A program made the position numbers and the translations under genes. Below, in pieces: positions 27,115-36,239 of a DNA stretch of 64,000 nt (the first letter of the stretch is position 1; each line of letters begins with the position of its first letter). The notes beneath the pieces were generated by a model that made no database searches, was not told where the DNA came from, and saw nothing but the letters and a program-made list of their open reading frames with translations. The DNA is taken from positions 2,328,353 to 2,392,352 of the forward strand of contig NZ_LT717701.1 of the NCBI RefSeq assembly GCF_900157385.1, read 5' to 3'. The DNA is from Mycobacterium terramassiliense. GTDB taxonomy: Bacteria > Actinomycetota > Actinomycetes > Mycobacteriales > Mycobacteriaceae.

Positions 27115-27176
27115 CGCGAGGGTGCGCGGAATGCCGGGCTTTACGGCGTGTCGTCGTACAGACACGCACGCTCGCG
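27115..27176. repeat. 62-bp dispersed palindromic repeat, copy 1
   Basis: This intergenic sequence has inverted ends (CGCGAGGGTGCG and CGCACGCTCGCG) and an internal GGCGTGTCG/GACACGC pairing, so it can fold as one imperfect hairpin. It matches the reverse complement of 61759-61820 at 52 of 62 positions. It lies between two convergent genes (the DUF5130 gene and pepN), where it could serve as a bidirectional terminator. Confidence 0.75.
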
Positions 27177-27183
27177 GGTGGCG

Positions 27184-29763
27184 TTAGCCGGCGGCGTCGA
27201 ACTTTCGGGCGTTCAGCGACCGCTTGACGCCGGCCTGGCCTTCCAGCACCAGGCGCCGCAGGGCCGGCGGAATGTCAGGATCGCCGAGGAACTCGTCGGC
27301 GGCCGCGATGCCGGCCTCGCTGATGTCCCAGTGGGGGTACAGGCCGATCACCACCGTCTGGGCGACCTCGCTGGATCGCCGCGCCCAGACTCCGGCGATC
27401 GCGTCGAAGTAGCGCGCGGTGAACGGCTTGAGCAGCTCGTGCTGCCCGGGCGGCGCGATGCCGGCGATCATCGAGCGCGCCGTGATGTTGGCCAGGGTGT
27501 CGTCCTCGACCACCGTCGTCCAGGCCTGCTCCTTCACCCGCAGCTGCGGCCGGGCCGCCGCCGCCTGGGCGCCGTGGCGCCTTCCGGCGGCGGTCGGGTC
27601 GCGCTGCACCTCGGCGTCGATGAACGGCGTCGGGAGCCCGTCGGCGTCGATCTCGCCGGCGGCGGCCAGCGCCGTCACCAGCCGCCAGCGCAGGTCGGTG
27701 TCGATCTCCAGGCCGGCCAACCCCAGCTCGGCGGGGTCGTGATCGAGCAGGTCGGCCAGCACCACGACGTGCCGCGTCGACAGCACCGACGTGCACAGCG
27801 TGTTGACGAACGCCAGCTGGTGGTCGGATCCGGGTTGCGCCGCGCGCGCCAGCTCCAGCAGCCGGTCGGCGAATTGCGGCCAGCCGTGCTCCCGCGCCCA
27901 GCCCGGCTCGGCGTAGGACGCCAGCGCGGTCTGTGCCTGCATCAGCAGCCGTTGCAGCACCCCCACCTCGGTTTCGGCCTGCACGCCGCCGGCGACCAAT
28001 GCCACGAAGTCGCGGGCGCGCAGCTCGGCCTCGCGGGTCATCTCCCACGCCGCCGACCACACCAGCGAGCGGGGCAGCGGCTCGGCGATGTCGGCGATGC
28101 GCTCGAGCGCGGTCTGCAGCGACTGGGTGTCGAGGCGCAGCGAGCAATAGGTCAGGTCGTCGTCGTTGACCAGGATCAGTTTGCCGCGCGAAACCCCCAC
28201 CAGTGCAGGGACTTCCGTCTGTGGTCCCTCGACGTCGAGCTCTTCGCGGTGCACCCGCACCAGCTTGCCGCTTGCATCACCGTCGTCGTAGATGCCGATG
28301 GCCAGCCGATGCACCCGCGTCTCACCCGCACCGGGCTCGGCGCCGCTTTGTCGCACGACGAACCGGGTGAACTTGCCGTCGGCGTCGACGTCGAATTCGG
28401 GTCGCAGCGTGTTGAGCCCGGTGGTCTTCAGCCACTGCCGGCCCCAGTCGGACAGGTCGCGGCCGGACGCCTGCTCCAGCGCGGCGATCAGGTCGTCGAA
28501 CGTGGCATTGCCGTAGGCGTGGGTGCGGAAGTAGTCGCGCAGCCCGGCCAGGAACTGCTCCAGCCCGACGTAGGCGACGAGCTGCTTGAGCACCGAAGCG
28601 CCCTTGGCGTACGTGATTCCGTCGAAGTTCACCTCGACGGCGGCCAGGTCGGGGATCTCCGCGGCGATCGGATGCGTCGACGGCAACTGGTCCTGGCGGT
28701 ACGCCCACGACTTTTCGACGGTGGCGAACGTCGTCCAGGCCTCGGTGAATTCGGTTGCCTCGCTTTGACACAACACCGACGCGAAGGTCGCGAACGACTC
28801 GTTGAGCCACAAATCGTCCCACCACGTCATGGTCACCAGGTCCCCGAACCACATGTGCGCCATCTCGTGCAGCACCGTCTCGGCGCGCCGCTCGTAGGAG
28901 GCGCGGGTGACCTTGCTGCGGAACACGTAGTCCTCGAGGAAGGTGACCGCCCCCGCGTTCTCCATGGCTCCGGCGTTGAATTCCGGGACGAACAGCTGGT
29001 CATACTTGCCGAACGCGTACGGCAAGCCAAAGTTCTTGTGGTAGAACCCAAATCCCTGCTTGGTTTGGGTGAACAACCGCTCGGCGTCCATGTGCGGGGC
29101 CAACGAGGCGCGGCAGTAGATGCCCAGCGGGATCTCGCCGTGCTCGTCGGTGTAGGAGTCCTTCCATTCGGCGTACGGGCCGGCGATCAGGGCCACCAGG
29201 TAGGTGCTCATCCGCGGCGTGGCGGCGAACGTGTGCACCCCGTCGCGGACCGACTCGGGGGCGCCGTTGGAAATCACCTTCCAGTGCTTGGGGGCGACGA
29301 CCCGCACCTCGAAAGTCGCTTTGAGATCGGGCTGGTCGAAGCAGGCGAACATGCGCTTGGCGTCGGCGGTTTCGAATTGCGAATACAGGTAGGCCTCGTC
29401 GTCGACCGGGTCGACGAAGCGGTGCAGTCCCTCGCCGGTGTTGGAGTAGCGGCAGTCGGCGTCGACGACGAGCGTGTTCCGCTGCTCGAGCCCACGCAGC
29501 GGGATGCCGGTCGATTCCTCGTACCCGGACACGTCGAGTTCGCGGCCGTTGAGGGTGGCGCCACGCACCGTCTCGGCGGCGAGGTCGATGTACGTGTCGG
29601 CGCCGGGCAGCGCGTCGAACACGACGGTCGTGGTGGAGCGGAAGGTACGTTCGCCGGGCGCGCCCTTGCCGTCGGTGACGTCCAGGTGGATCTGGTAGCT
29701 GTCGACGGTGATCAGGGCGGCGCGTTCGACGGCCTGGTCGCGGGTGAGGTTAGGAAGGACCAC
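27184..29763 (-). CDS. pepN: Aminopeptidase N, M1 zinc metallopeptidase
   Basis: The 859-residue enzyme (861 in M. tuberculosis Rv2467) has GAMEN near 265 and the zinc site HEMAH (His 299, Glu 300, His 303) with the third ligand Glu 322 in WLNESFA. The C-terminal helical ERAP1-like domain completes the M1 architecture. It removes N-terminal residues from peptides in the cytosol, downstream of ClpP and the proteasome. The ATG at 29763 begins MVLPNLTRDQAVERA. It is divergent from the mycoredoxin gene at 29856, with 92 bases between them holding both promoters. Confidence 0.95.
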   Translation of the reverse strand: MVLPNLTRDQAVERAALITVDSYQIHLDVTDGKGAPGERTFRSTTTVVFDALPGADTYIDLAAETVRGATLNGRELDVSGYEESTGIPLRGLEQRNTLVVDADCRYSNTGEGLHRFVDPVDDEAYLYSQFETADAKRMFACFDQPDLKATFEVRVVAPKHWKVISNGAPESVRDGVHTFAATPRMSTYLVALIAGPYAEWKDSYTDEHGEIPLGIYCRASLAPHMDAERLFTQTKQGFGFYHKNFGLPYAFGKYDQLFVPEFNAGAMENAGAVTFLEDYVFRSKVTRASYERRAETVLHEMAHMWFGDLVTMTWWDDLWLNESFATFASVLCQSEATEFTEAWTTFATVEKSWAYRQDQLPSTHPIAAEIPDLAAVEVNFDGITYAKGASVLKQLVAYVGLEQFLAGLRDYFRTHAYGNATFDDLIAALEQASGRDLSDWGRQWLKTTGLNTLRPEFDVDADGKFTRFVVRQSGAEPGAGETRVHRLAIGIYDDGDASGKLVRVHREELDVEGPQTEVPALVGVSRGKLILVNDDDLTYCSLRLDTQSLQTALERIADIAEPLPRSLVWSAAWEMTREAELRARDFVALVAGGVQAETEVGVLQRLLMQAQTALASYAEPGWAREHGWPQFADRLLELARAAQPGSDHQLAFVNTLCTSVLSTRHVVVLADLLDHDPAELGLAGLEIDTDLRWRLVTALAAAGEIDADGLPTPFIDAEVQRDPTAAGRRHGAQAAAARPQLRVKEQAWTTVVEDDTLANITARSMIAGIAPPGQHELLKPFTARYFDAIAGVWARRSSEVAQTVVIGLYPHWDISEAGIAAADEFLGDPDIPPALRRLVLEGQAGVKRSLNARKFDAAG

Positions 29764-29855
29764 GCGTCCAACTTACGTGCCGAGCAGGACGGGAACACCC
29801 GGGAGCGGCCTACGGTTGTGCCTGAAGGTGTCTTGACCGACGAAAGGACTGCGCT

Positions 29856-30467
29856 ATGCCCGAGAAGAACCGAGCCGACTTCTGGTTCGATCCGCTGTGC
29901 CCGTGGTGCTGGATCACGTCGCGGTGGATCCTCGAGGTCGAGAAGGTGCGCGACATCGAGGTGCACTTCCACGTCATGAGCCTCGCGATCCTCAACGAGA
30001 ACCGCGAAGGCCTGAACGACAAGTACCGCGAAATGATGAAGCACGCGTGGGGGCCGGTGCGGGTGGCCATCGCCGCCGAACAGGCCCATGGCGCCAAGGT
30101 CCTGGACCCGCTGTACACCGCGATGGGCACCCGGATTCACAACGAGGACAACAAGAACCTCGAGGAGGTCATCAAGCTGTCGCTGGCCGACGCCGGCCTG
30201 CCCGCGGAGCTCGCCGAGGCCGCGCACAGCGAAGACTATGACGAGGCGTTGCGCAAGAGCCACCACGCCGGGATGGACGCCGTCGGCGACGACGTCGGCA
30301 CGCCGACCATCCACGTCAACGGGGTCGCGTTCTTCGGGCCGGTGCTGTCGAAGATCCCGCGCGGCGAGGAAGCCGGCAAGCTGTGGGATGCCTCGGTGAC
30401 CTTCGCGTCCTACCCGCACTTCTTCGAACTCAAGCGGACCCGCACGGAGAAGCCCGAATTCGACTAG
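29856..30467 (+). CDS. DsbA-like mycothiol-dependent oxidoreductase (mycoredoxin-2 type)
   Basis: The 203-residue protein is a thioredoxin-fold DsbA/HCCA2 relative with the active site CPWC at residues 15-18 and the cis-Pro loop GTPTIHVNG near 147. M. tuberculosis Rv2466c (207 residues) is known as a mycothiol-dependent reductase of this type that is induced by oxidative stress and activates the nitro-drug TP053. No signal peptide is seen, so it is cytosolic. It starts at ATG 29856 and heads the run to rpiB and nei, an oxidative-damage flavour. Confidence 0.88.
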   Translation: MPEKNRADFWFDPLCPWCWITSRWILEVEKVRDIEVHFHVMSLAILNENREGLNDKYREMMKHAWGPVRVAIAAEQAHGAKVLDPLYTAMGTRIHNEDNKNLEEVIKLSLADAGLPAELAEAAHSEDYDEALRKSHHAGMDAVGDDVGTPTIHVNGVAFFGPVLSKIPRGEEAGKLWDASVTFASYPHFFELKRTRTEKPEFD

Positions 30468-30505
30468 ATCGCTAGGCGGCGACCCGCTGTGTAAGGATTG
30501 CGGGC

Positions 30506-30985
30506 ATGCGCGTCTACCTCGGCTCTGACCACGCCGGATTCGAGCTCAAGCAGCACATCGTCGCCCACCTGAAGGAAGCCGGGCACGAGCCGATCGATTG
30601 CGGCGCGTTCACGTACGACGCCGAGGACGACTACCCGGCGTTCTGCATCGCCGCCGCGACGCGCACCGTGGCCGACCCGGACAGCCTGGGCATCGTGCTG
30701 GGCGGATCGGGCAACGGTGAGCAGATCGCGGCCAACAAGGTGCCGGGGGCCCGGTGCGCGTTGGCGTGGAGCGTCGAGACCGCGACGCTGGCCCGCGAGC
30801 ACAACAACGCGCAGCTGATCGGCATCGGTGGCCGCATGCACACCGTGGTCGAGGCGCTGGCGATCGTCGACGCCTTTCTGAGCGCGCAGTGGTCGAAAGC
30901 CGCACGCCACCAACGCCGTATCGACATCCTTGCCGAGTACGAACGCACCCACCAGGTGCCGCCGGTGCCCGGCGCCCAGGGCTGA
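30506..30985 (+). CDS. rpiB: Ribose-5-phosphate isomerase B
   Basis: The 159-residue enzyme has the RpiB signature: SDHAGFELKQH at residues 7-17, DCGAF near 31, and the phosphate-binding loop GGSGNGEQIAANKV with Glu 72, the catalytic base of the mycobacterial type (which uses Glu in place of the E. coli Cys). It interconverts ribose-5-phosphate and ribulose-5-phosphate. M. tuberculosis Rv2465c has 162 residues. It is 38 bases after the mycoredoxin gene and 2 bases before nei, so one transcript is likely. Confidence 0.94.
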   Translation: MRVYLGSDHAGFELKQHIVAHLKEAGHEPIDCGAFTYDAEDDYPAFCIAAATRTVADPDSLGIVLGGSGNGEQIAANKVPGARCALAWSVETATLAREHNNAQLIGIGGRMHTVVEALAIVDAFLSAQWSKAARHQRRIDILAEYERTHQVPPVPGAQG

Positions 30986-30987
30986 AG

Positions 30988-31803
30988 GTGCCCGAGGGGC
31001 ACACCCTGCACCGGCTGGCCCGGCTGCATCAGCGCCGATACGGCGGAACGCCGGTCGCGGTGTCCAGCCCGCAGGGCCGGTTCGCCGCGGAGGCGGCCGT
31101 GGTGGACGGCCGGGTGCTGCGCCGCACCAGCGTGTGGGGCAAGCACCTGTTTCATCACTACGAGCCCTCTCGAGGCGGCCCGATCGTGCACGTGCATCTG
31201 GGCCTCTACGGCGCGTTCACCGAGTGGGAGCGTCCCGACGGCGCGCCGCTACCCGAACCGGTGGGGCAGGTGCGGATGCGGATGGTCGGCGCCGACTACG
31301 GCACCGATTTGCGCGGCGCGACGGTGTGCGAACTCCTCGACGAGGGACAGGTCAGCGCCATCCTGGCCAGGCTCGGCCCCGACCCGTTGCGCAGCGACGC
31401 CGACCCGGCGTGGGCGTGGGCGCGAATCGCCAAGTCGCGCAGGCCCATTGGCGCGCTATTGATGGACCAGACCGTCATCGCCGGCGTGGGCAACGTCTAC
31501 CGCAGCGAGCTGCTGTTCCGCCACCGCATCGATCCGTTCCGGCCCGGGCGGGAGATCGGCGAGGCGGAGTTCGACGCGGCGTGGACCGACCTGGTGGCGT
31601 TGATGAAGGTCGGGCTGCGTCGCGGCAAGATCGTCGTGGTGCTGCCCGAACACGACCACGGTGCGCCGTCGTACCGGCCCGGGCGGCCGCGGACGTATGT
31701 GTACCGGCGCGCCGGCGATGCGTGCCGGGTGTGCGGCGGCCCGATCCGCACGGAGGTGCTGGAGGGCCGAAACGTGTTCTGGTGCCCGGTCTGCCAGAAG
31801 TGA
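30988..31803 (+). CDS. nei: Fpg/Nei-family DNA glycosylase
   Basis: The GTG at 30988, two bases after the rpiB stop, gives a protein of 271 residues beginning (M)PEGHTLHRLA; the N-terminal Pro and adjacent Glu are the catalytic pair of the Fpg/Nei family. The helix-two-turns-helix reads VIAGVGNVYRSELLF near 165-179, and a zinc finger lies at the C-terminus (CRVCGG and CPVCQK). It removes oxidised bases and cleaves the abasic site. It corresponds to Rv2464c. It converges with lipP, whose stop is adjacent at 31804. Confidence 0.92.
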   Translation: MPEGHTLHRLARLHQRRYGGTPVAVSSPQGRFAAEAAVVDGRVLRRTSVWGKHLFHHYEPSRGGPIVHVHLGLYGAFTEWERPDGAPLPEPVGQVRMRMVGADYGTDLRGATVCELLDEGQVSAILARLGPDPLRSDADPAWAWARIAKSRRPIGALLMDQTVIAGVGNVYRSELLFRHRIDPFRPGREIGEAEFDAAWTDLVALMKVGLRRGKIVVVLPEHDHGAPSYRPGRPRTYVYRRAGDACRVCGGPIRTEVLEGRNVFWCPVCQK

Positions 31804-32997
31804 TCAATCCCGGACGCGGTCGATGAGGCCCAGCGCGGCGTAGACCTCGTTGCTCAGCGCGAGGCTGCGCGGATCCGCGTTGGCCTTGGTGGCGTCGAAA
31901 CGATTCGCCACGTAGCCGTAGCCGATCCGGTGCTCCAGGTCCACGAACCCGAACGAGCCGCCCAGCCCGCCGTGACCGAAGATCCGGGGGTTGGGTCCGT
32001 TGACGCAGCGCTGGTTGAGCATGTAGCCCAGACCCCAGCCGTGGTCGGCGACGCGGGGGCCGAGCACCAAATCGGTGTCGAAACCGCCCTGCGAGACCCG
32101 GACCCGCTCCATGTGCTCACGACTCAGGAGCTTCTCCTGCGCGAGCGCGTTGTAGAAGGTCGCCAACCCCAGCGCCGACACCTGGCCGTTGGTGCCGGGG
32201 AACTCCAGCTCGCGCCACAAGCGCAGGTCGTGCGAGCCCAGTTCGTCGTCGGGCGCGAACCCCATCGCGATGGACAGTCCCGCCTTGGGGTGTTCGGCCA
32301 GGCTGGTCGGGTAGCCGGGCGCCTGCGCCTCGGCCAGCAGGTCCCTGGCGTGCGGCTTGTTCACCCGCTCGGCGCAGCGGCGCTGCTCGGTGGCGGGCAG
32401 GCCGATGTGGACGTCGGCGCCCAGCGGTTCGGCCATCTCGGTCCGCAGGTATTGGCCGATGGTGCGCCCGGTGACGCGGCGGAACACTTCGCCGACGATG
32501 AAGCCGAACGTGGTCATGTGGTAGCCCTGCGCGGTGCCCGGCTCCCACCAGGGTTCGGCGGCGGCGAGTTGCTCGCAGACGAAGTTCCAGTCGGCGACGT
32601 CTTCCCACCGCATCCGGGTGCGCGGTCCGATGACGCCGGAGCGGTGGCCCAGCACCATGGCCAGCGTGATGGCTTCCTTGCCCGCCTGACCGAACTCGGG
32701 CCAGTAGCGCGCTACCGGCGCGTGCAGGTCCAGCTCGCCGCGGTCGGCCAGCTGGTGCACGCAGGTGGCCGACAGCCCCTTGGTGCCGGACAACACCGTC
32801 GTCAGGGTGTTCTGTTTCCAGGGCCGGGTGCCGGCGGCGTTGGCCCAGCCGCCCCAAAGGTTGACGACGAGGTCACCGTCAACCCACACCGCCACGGCCG
32901 CGCCGACCTCTTTGCCCAGCACGAAGTTGCGCTCGAACGCGTCGCGGACACCGACGAACTTCGACGCGCACGAGCCGTGGATGTCGGCGTGGCGCAT
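31804..32997 (-). CDS. lipP: Serine esterase/beta-lactamase-fold hydrolase LipP
   Basis: The 397-residue protein belongs to the class C beta-lactamase/esterase family. The nucleophile motif SxxK reads SGTK near residue 71 (VLSGTKGLSATC), the Tyr motif YHMTT lies near 160 and the C-terminal HGGLGGS-type motif (GHGGLGGSFGFVD) near 343. No signal peptide is seen. It hydrolyses short-chain esters; true beta-lactamase activity is not expected. It matches Rv2463 (394). The start ATG 32997 is followed closely upstream by the tRNA-Gly on the same strand. Confidence 0.9.
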   Translation of the reverse strand: MRHADIHGSCASKFVGVRDAFERNFVLGKEVGAAVAVWVDGDLVVNLWGGWANAAGTRPWKQNTLTTVLSGTKGLSATCVHQLADRGELDLHAPVARYWPEFGQAGKEAITLAMVLGHRSGVIGPRTRMRWEDVADWNFVCEQLAAAEPWWEPGTAQGYHMTTFGFIVGEVFRRVTGRTIGQYLRTEMAEPLGADVHIGLPATEQRRCAERVNKPHARDLLAEAQAPGYPTSLAEHPKAGLSIAMGFAPDDELGSHDLRLWRELEFPGTNGQVSALGLATFYNALAQEKLLSREHMERVRVSQGGFDTDLVLGPRVADHGWGLGYMLNQRCVNGPNPRIFGHGGLGGSFGFVDLEHRIGYGYVANRFDATKANADPRSLALSNEVYAALGLIDRVRD

Positions 32998-33028
32998 GGC
33001 CCCCCCCTGTTGGCGCAGGCAGTTACCG

Positions 33029-33099
33029 AGCGGGCGACGGGAATCGAACCCGCGTAGCTAGTTTGGAAGACTAGGGCTCTACCATTGAGCTACGCCCGC
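33029..33099 (-). tRNA. tRNA-Gly (anticodon TCC)
   Basis: The reverse strand folds as a 71-base cloverleaf with acceptor GCGGGCG/CGCCCGC, D-arm GCTC/GAGC, anticodon stem CTAGT/ACTAG around CTTCCAA (TCC) and T-arm CGGGT-type around TTCGATT. The discriminator is T and CCA is not encoded. It lies 31 bases upstream of lipP on the same strand. Confidence 0.93.
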
Positions 33100-33242
33100 A
33101 AGCTTTAGTCGAGCGAGACTGTATCTGGCGGCGAACTTCAAATCTAATCGAAGCGGTTCTGTGATGGCTCCGTGAGGTCCCAGGGTCTGGACGGTCCCCT
33201 GCGAGGCCAATGCCCCCGGGCCGTAGGATTTCGAGGTCAGCG

Positions 33243-33319
33243 CGGGGTGTAGCGCAGCTTGGTAGCGCATCCGCTTTGGGAGCGGAAGGCCGCAGGTTCA
33301 AATCCTGTCACCCCGACCA
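33243..33319 (+). tRNA. tRNA-Pro (anticodon TGG), CCA encoded
   Basis: The cloverleaf has acceptor CGGGGTG/CACCCCG, anticodon stem TCCGC/GCGGA around TTTGGGA (TGG) and T-arm GCAGG/CCTGT with one mismatch around TTCAAAT. Discriminator A is at 33316 and the CCA end is genomically encoded at 33317-33319. A TAGGAT at 33222-33227 is a possible -10 element. It precedes tig by 38 bases and may share transcripts with it. Confidence 0.93.
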
Positions 33320-33357
33320 ACACTGGCCCGATCCACCGAACACCGAGGAGCACACCC

Positions 33358-34812
33358 GTGAAGAGCAGCGTCGAGCAGTTGAGCCCCACCCGGGTGCGCA
33401 TCAACGTGGAGGTGCCGTTCACCGAACTCGAGCCCGATTTCCAGCGGGCCTACAAGGAGCTGGCCAAGCAGGTCCGGCTGCCCGGATTCCGGCCCGGCAA
33501 GGCGCCGGCCAAACTGCTCGAGGCCCGCTTCGGCCGGGAGGCGATGCTCGACCAGGTCGTCAACGAGGCGTTGCCCGCCCGCTACGGCCAGGCGGTCGCC
33601 GAGGCGGAAGTCCACCCGCTCGGGCAGCCCGACATCGAGGTCACCAAGAAGGAGTACGGCGAGGAGCTGGCCTTCACCGCCGAGGTCGACATCCGCCCCA
33701 AGATCGCCCTTCCGGAGCTCAGCTCGTTACAGGTCTCGGTCGACCCGATCGAGGTCAGCGACGACGACGTCGACGCCGAACTGGAGTCGCTGCGCGCCCG
33801 GTTCGGCACCCTCAAGGGCGTCGACCGGCCGGTCGCCGACGGCGACTTCGTCTCGATCGACCTGTCGGCCACCGTCGACGGCGAGGAGGTGCCGGGCGCG
33901 GCCGCGGAGGGGCTCTCGCACGAGGTCGGCTCCGGCCGGCTCATCGCGGGACTGGACGACGCGCTGGTCGGCCTGTCCGTCGACGAGTCGAAGGAATTCA
34001 CCGCGCAGTTGGCCACCGGCGAGCACGCGGGCAAGGACGCGCAGGTCACCGTGACCGTCAGGTCGATCAAGGAGCGTGAGCTTCCCCCGCCGGACGACGA
34101 GTTCGCGCAATTGGCAAGCGAATTCGACACCATCGACGAGTTGCGGTCGAACCTGCGCGAGCAGGTGGGTCGCGTCAAGCGCGCCCAGCAGGCGGAGCAG
34201 ATCCGGGACGCCACGATCGAAGCGCTGCTCGAGCAGGTCGACGTGCCGCTGCCGGAGGCCATCGTCAAGGCCCAGGTCGACAGCGCCGTGCACAACGCGC
34301 TGCACGGCTTCGACCACGACGAAGCGAAGCTCGCGGAGGCGCTGCACGAGCAGGGCAAGTCGCGCCAGCAGTTCGAGGTCGACGCGCACAACGCCGCCGA
34401 GTCCGACGTCAAGAAGCAGCTGCTGCTGGATGCGCTGGCCGACGAGCTGGACATCCGGGTCGGCCAGGAGGACCTGACCGAGCGGCTGGTGATGACCTCC
34501 CGGCAGTACGGCATCGAGCCGCAGCAGCTGTTCGCGTACCTGCAAGAGAACAACCAGCTGCCGGCGATGTTCGCCGACGTGCGCCGCGGGTTGGCCATTG
34601 CCGCCGTGGTCGACGCTGCGACCGTCACCGACACCGACGGCAACGCCATCGACACCAGTGAGTTCTTCGGCAAGCGCCCGGAGGGCGGCGAGGCCGTCGA
34701 AGTCAAGGGAGCCGAGGCCGAGGAAGCCAAGGTCGGCGAGGCCGTCGAAGCCAAGGGAGCCGAGGCCGAGGAAGCCGAGGGGGCCGAGGCCCCCGGCGAC
34801 GGTGCGGAGTGA
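33358..34812 (+). CDS. tig: Trigger factor (ribosome-associated chaperone and PPIase)
   Basis: GTG 33358 with GAGGAG upstream gives 484 residues (466 in M. tuberculosis Rv2462c). The ribosome-binding signature GFRPGKAP lies near residue 45, the FKBP-type domain at about 150-245 ([20 protein letters not shown]) and the helical C-terminal arms thereafter. It binds nascent chains at the ribosome exit. The tail from about 440 is a Glu/Ala-rich repeat (see 34690-34785) that accounts for the extra length. The clpP1-clpP2 operon follows, as in E. coli tig-clpP-clpX; clpX is here separated by the mmuM gene. Confidence 0.95.
   Translation: MKSSVEQLSPTRVRINVEVPFTELEPDFQRAYKELAKQVRLPGFRPGKAPAKLLEARFGREAMLDQVVNEALPARYGQAVAEAEVHPLGQPDIEVTKKEYGEELAFTAEVDIRPKIALPELSSLQVSVDPIEVSDDDVDAELESLRARFGTLKGVDRPVADGDFVSIDLSATVDGEEVPGAAAEGLSHEVGSGRLIAGLDDALVGLSVDESKEFTAQLATGEHAGKDAQVTVTVRSIKERELPPPDDEFAQLASEFDTIDELRSNLREQVGRVKRAQQAEQIRDATIEALLEQVDVPLPEAIVKAQVDSAVHNALHGFDHDEAKLAEALHEQGKSRQQFEVDAHNAAESDVKKQLLLDALADELDIRVGQEDLTERLVMTSRQYGIEPQQLFAYLQENNQLPAMFADVRRGLAIAAVVDAATVTDTDGNAIDTSEFFGKRPEGGEAVEVKGAEAEEAKVGEAVEAKGAEAEEAEGAEAPGDGAE
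34690..34785 (+). repeat. 48-bp tandem repeat, two copies, in the tig tail
   Basis: Units 34690-34737 and 34738-34785 are in frame and nearly identical, encoding [16 protein letters not shown] and [16 protein letters not shown]. Copy number is likely to vary between strains, a usable variable-number locus. The peptide is acidic and probably disordered. Confidence 0.75.
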
Positions 34813-34929
34813 CCCACCGTGACGCTGTGAGCGAACGCGGCCATTTCAGGGGCGGCGCGGCCGCCACACGGCGGGCCGGTTGGTTAGGGTCGGTGCATAG
34901 AAGAACTCGAGAAAGCAGGTAACCCAGTC

Positions 34930-35529
34930 GTGACTGAGATGCGTTCACCCTCGCAGGGCCTCAACCTCACGGACTCCGTCTATGAGCGCTTGCTCTCCGA
35001 GCGCATCATCTTTCTGGGTTCGGAGGTCAACGACGAGGTCGCCAACCGGCTGTGCGCTCAGATTCTGCTGCTCGCCGCCGAAGACGCCGACAAAGACATC
35101 TCCCTGTACATCAACTCGCCGGGCGGATCGATCAGCGCCGGCATGGCCATCTACGACACCATGGTGCTCGCGCCGTGCGACATCGCCACCTACGCGATGG
35201 GCATGGCCGCCTCGATGGGCGAGTTCCTGCTGGCGGCCGGCACCAAAGGCAAGCGCTACGCGCTGCCGCACGCCCGCATCCTGATGCACCAGCCGCTGGG
35301 CGGGGTGACCGGCAGCGCGGCCGACATCGCCATCCAGGCCGAGCAGTTCACGGTCATCAAGAAGGAGATGTTCCGGCTGAACGCCGAATTCACCGGACAG
35401 TCGATCGAGCGCATCGAGGCCGATTCCGACCGCGACCGCTGGTTCACCGCCCCGGAGGCCCTGGAATACGGGTTCGTCGACCACATCATCACCCGCGCCG
35501 CCCACATCACCAACGGAGAAGCACAGTGA
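34930..35529 (+). CDS. clpP1: ATP-dependent Clp protease subunit 1
   Basis: The 199-residue subunit starts at GTG 34930 behind AAAGCAGG. The catalytic Ser lies in GMAASMG (Ser 95), the His in LMHQPLGG (His 120) and the Asp near GFVDH. The axial loop [11 protein letters not shown] is conserved. In mycobacteria ClpP1 and ClpP2 rings stack into a mixed 14-mer that is essential and works with ClpX or ClpC1. GTGA overlap couples it to clpP2 for equal output. The 117 bases upstream contain a TAGGGT that may be a -10 element. Confidence 0.96.
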   Translation: MTEMRSPSQGLNLTDSVYERLLSERIIFLGSEVNDEVANRLCAQILLLAAEDADKDISLYINSPGGSISAGMAIYDTMVLAPCDIATYAMGMAASMGEFLLAAGTKGKRYALPHARILMHQPLGGVTGSAADIAIQAEQFTVIKKEMFRLNAEFTGQSIERIEADSDRDRWFTAPEALEYGFVDHIITRAAHITNGEAQ

Positions 35530-36170
35530 ACCCTCTCGATCCCCGGCTCCAGCCCCAGGCGCGGTACATCCTGCCGTCGTTCATCGAGCACTCGAGCTTC
35601 GGCGTCAAGGAATCCAACCCCTACAACAAGCTGTTCGAGGAGCGCATCATCTTCCTCGGCGTCCAGGTCGACGACGCGTCGGCGAACGACATCATGGCGC
35701 AGCTGCTGGTGTTGGAGTCGCTGGACCCCGACCGCGACATCACCATGTACATCAACTCGCCCGGCGGCGGGTTCACGTCGCTGATGGCGATATACGACAC
35801 CATGCAGTACGTGCGCGCCGACATCCAGACGGTGTGCCTGGGCCAGGCCGCCTCGGCCGCGGCCGTGCTGCTGGCCGCGGGCACGCCGGGCAAGCGGATG
35901 GCGCTGCCCAACGCGCGGGTGCTGATCCACCAGCCGTCGCTGTCGGGCGTGATCCAGGGCCAGTTCTCCGATCTGGAGATCCAGGCGGCCGAGATCGAGC
36001 GGATGCGCACCCTGATGGAGACCACGCTGGCCCGCCACACCGGTAAGGACGCCGCGACGATCCGCAAGGACACCGACCGCGACAAGATCCTGACCGCCGA
36101 AGAGGCCAAGGACTACGGGATCATCGACACGGTCCTGGAGTACCGCAAGCTCTCGGCGCAGACGGCGTAA
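35526..36170 (+). CDS. clpP2: ATP-dependent Clp protease subunit 2
   Basis: The 214-residue protein equals Rv2460c in length, from GTG 35526, which overlaps the clpP1 stop. The catalytic Ser is in GQAASAAA (Ser 110) and the His in LIHQPSLSG. It has the longer N-terminus ([20 protein letters not shown]) typical of mycobacterial ClpP2, the ring that docks the ATPase. It is followed at once by a 59-base hairpin shared with the convergent mmuM. Confidence 0.96.
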   Translation: MNPLDPRLQPQARYILPSFIEHSSFGVKESNPYNKLFEERIIFLGVQVDDASANDIMAQLLVLESLDPDRDITMYINSPGGGFTSLMAIYDTMQYVRADIQTVCLGQAASAAAVLLAAGTPGKRMALPNARVLIHQPSLSGVIQGQFSDLEIQAAEIERMRTLMETTLARHTGKDAATIRKDTDRDKILTAEEAKDYGIIDTVLEYRKLSAQTA

Positions 36171-36180
36171 CGCGGGCTCG

Positions 36181-36239
36181 CCGAGACTGTAATTCTGCAG
36201 CGAAAATGCGAGTAGCGGCCTGCAAAATTACAGGCTCGG
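36181..36239. terminator. Bidirectional hairpin between clpP2 and mmuM
   Basis: Arms 36181-36200 and 36220-36239 pair at 18 of 20 positions around a 19-base loop. The right arm overlaps the last codons and stop of mmuM. A palindrome between convergent genes serves both directions. TTCTGCAG and TGCAAAATTA make the stem AT-containing, unlike the surrounding sequence. Confidence 0.55.
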
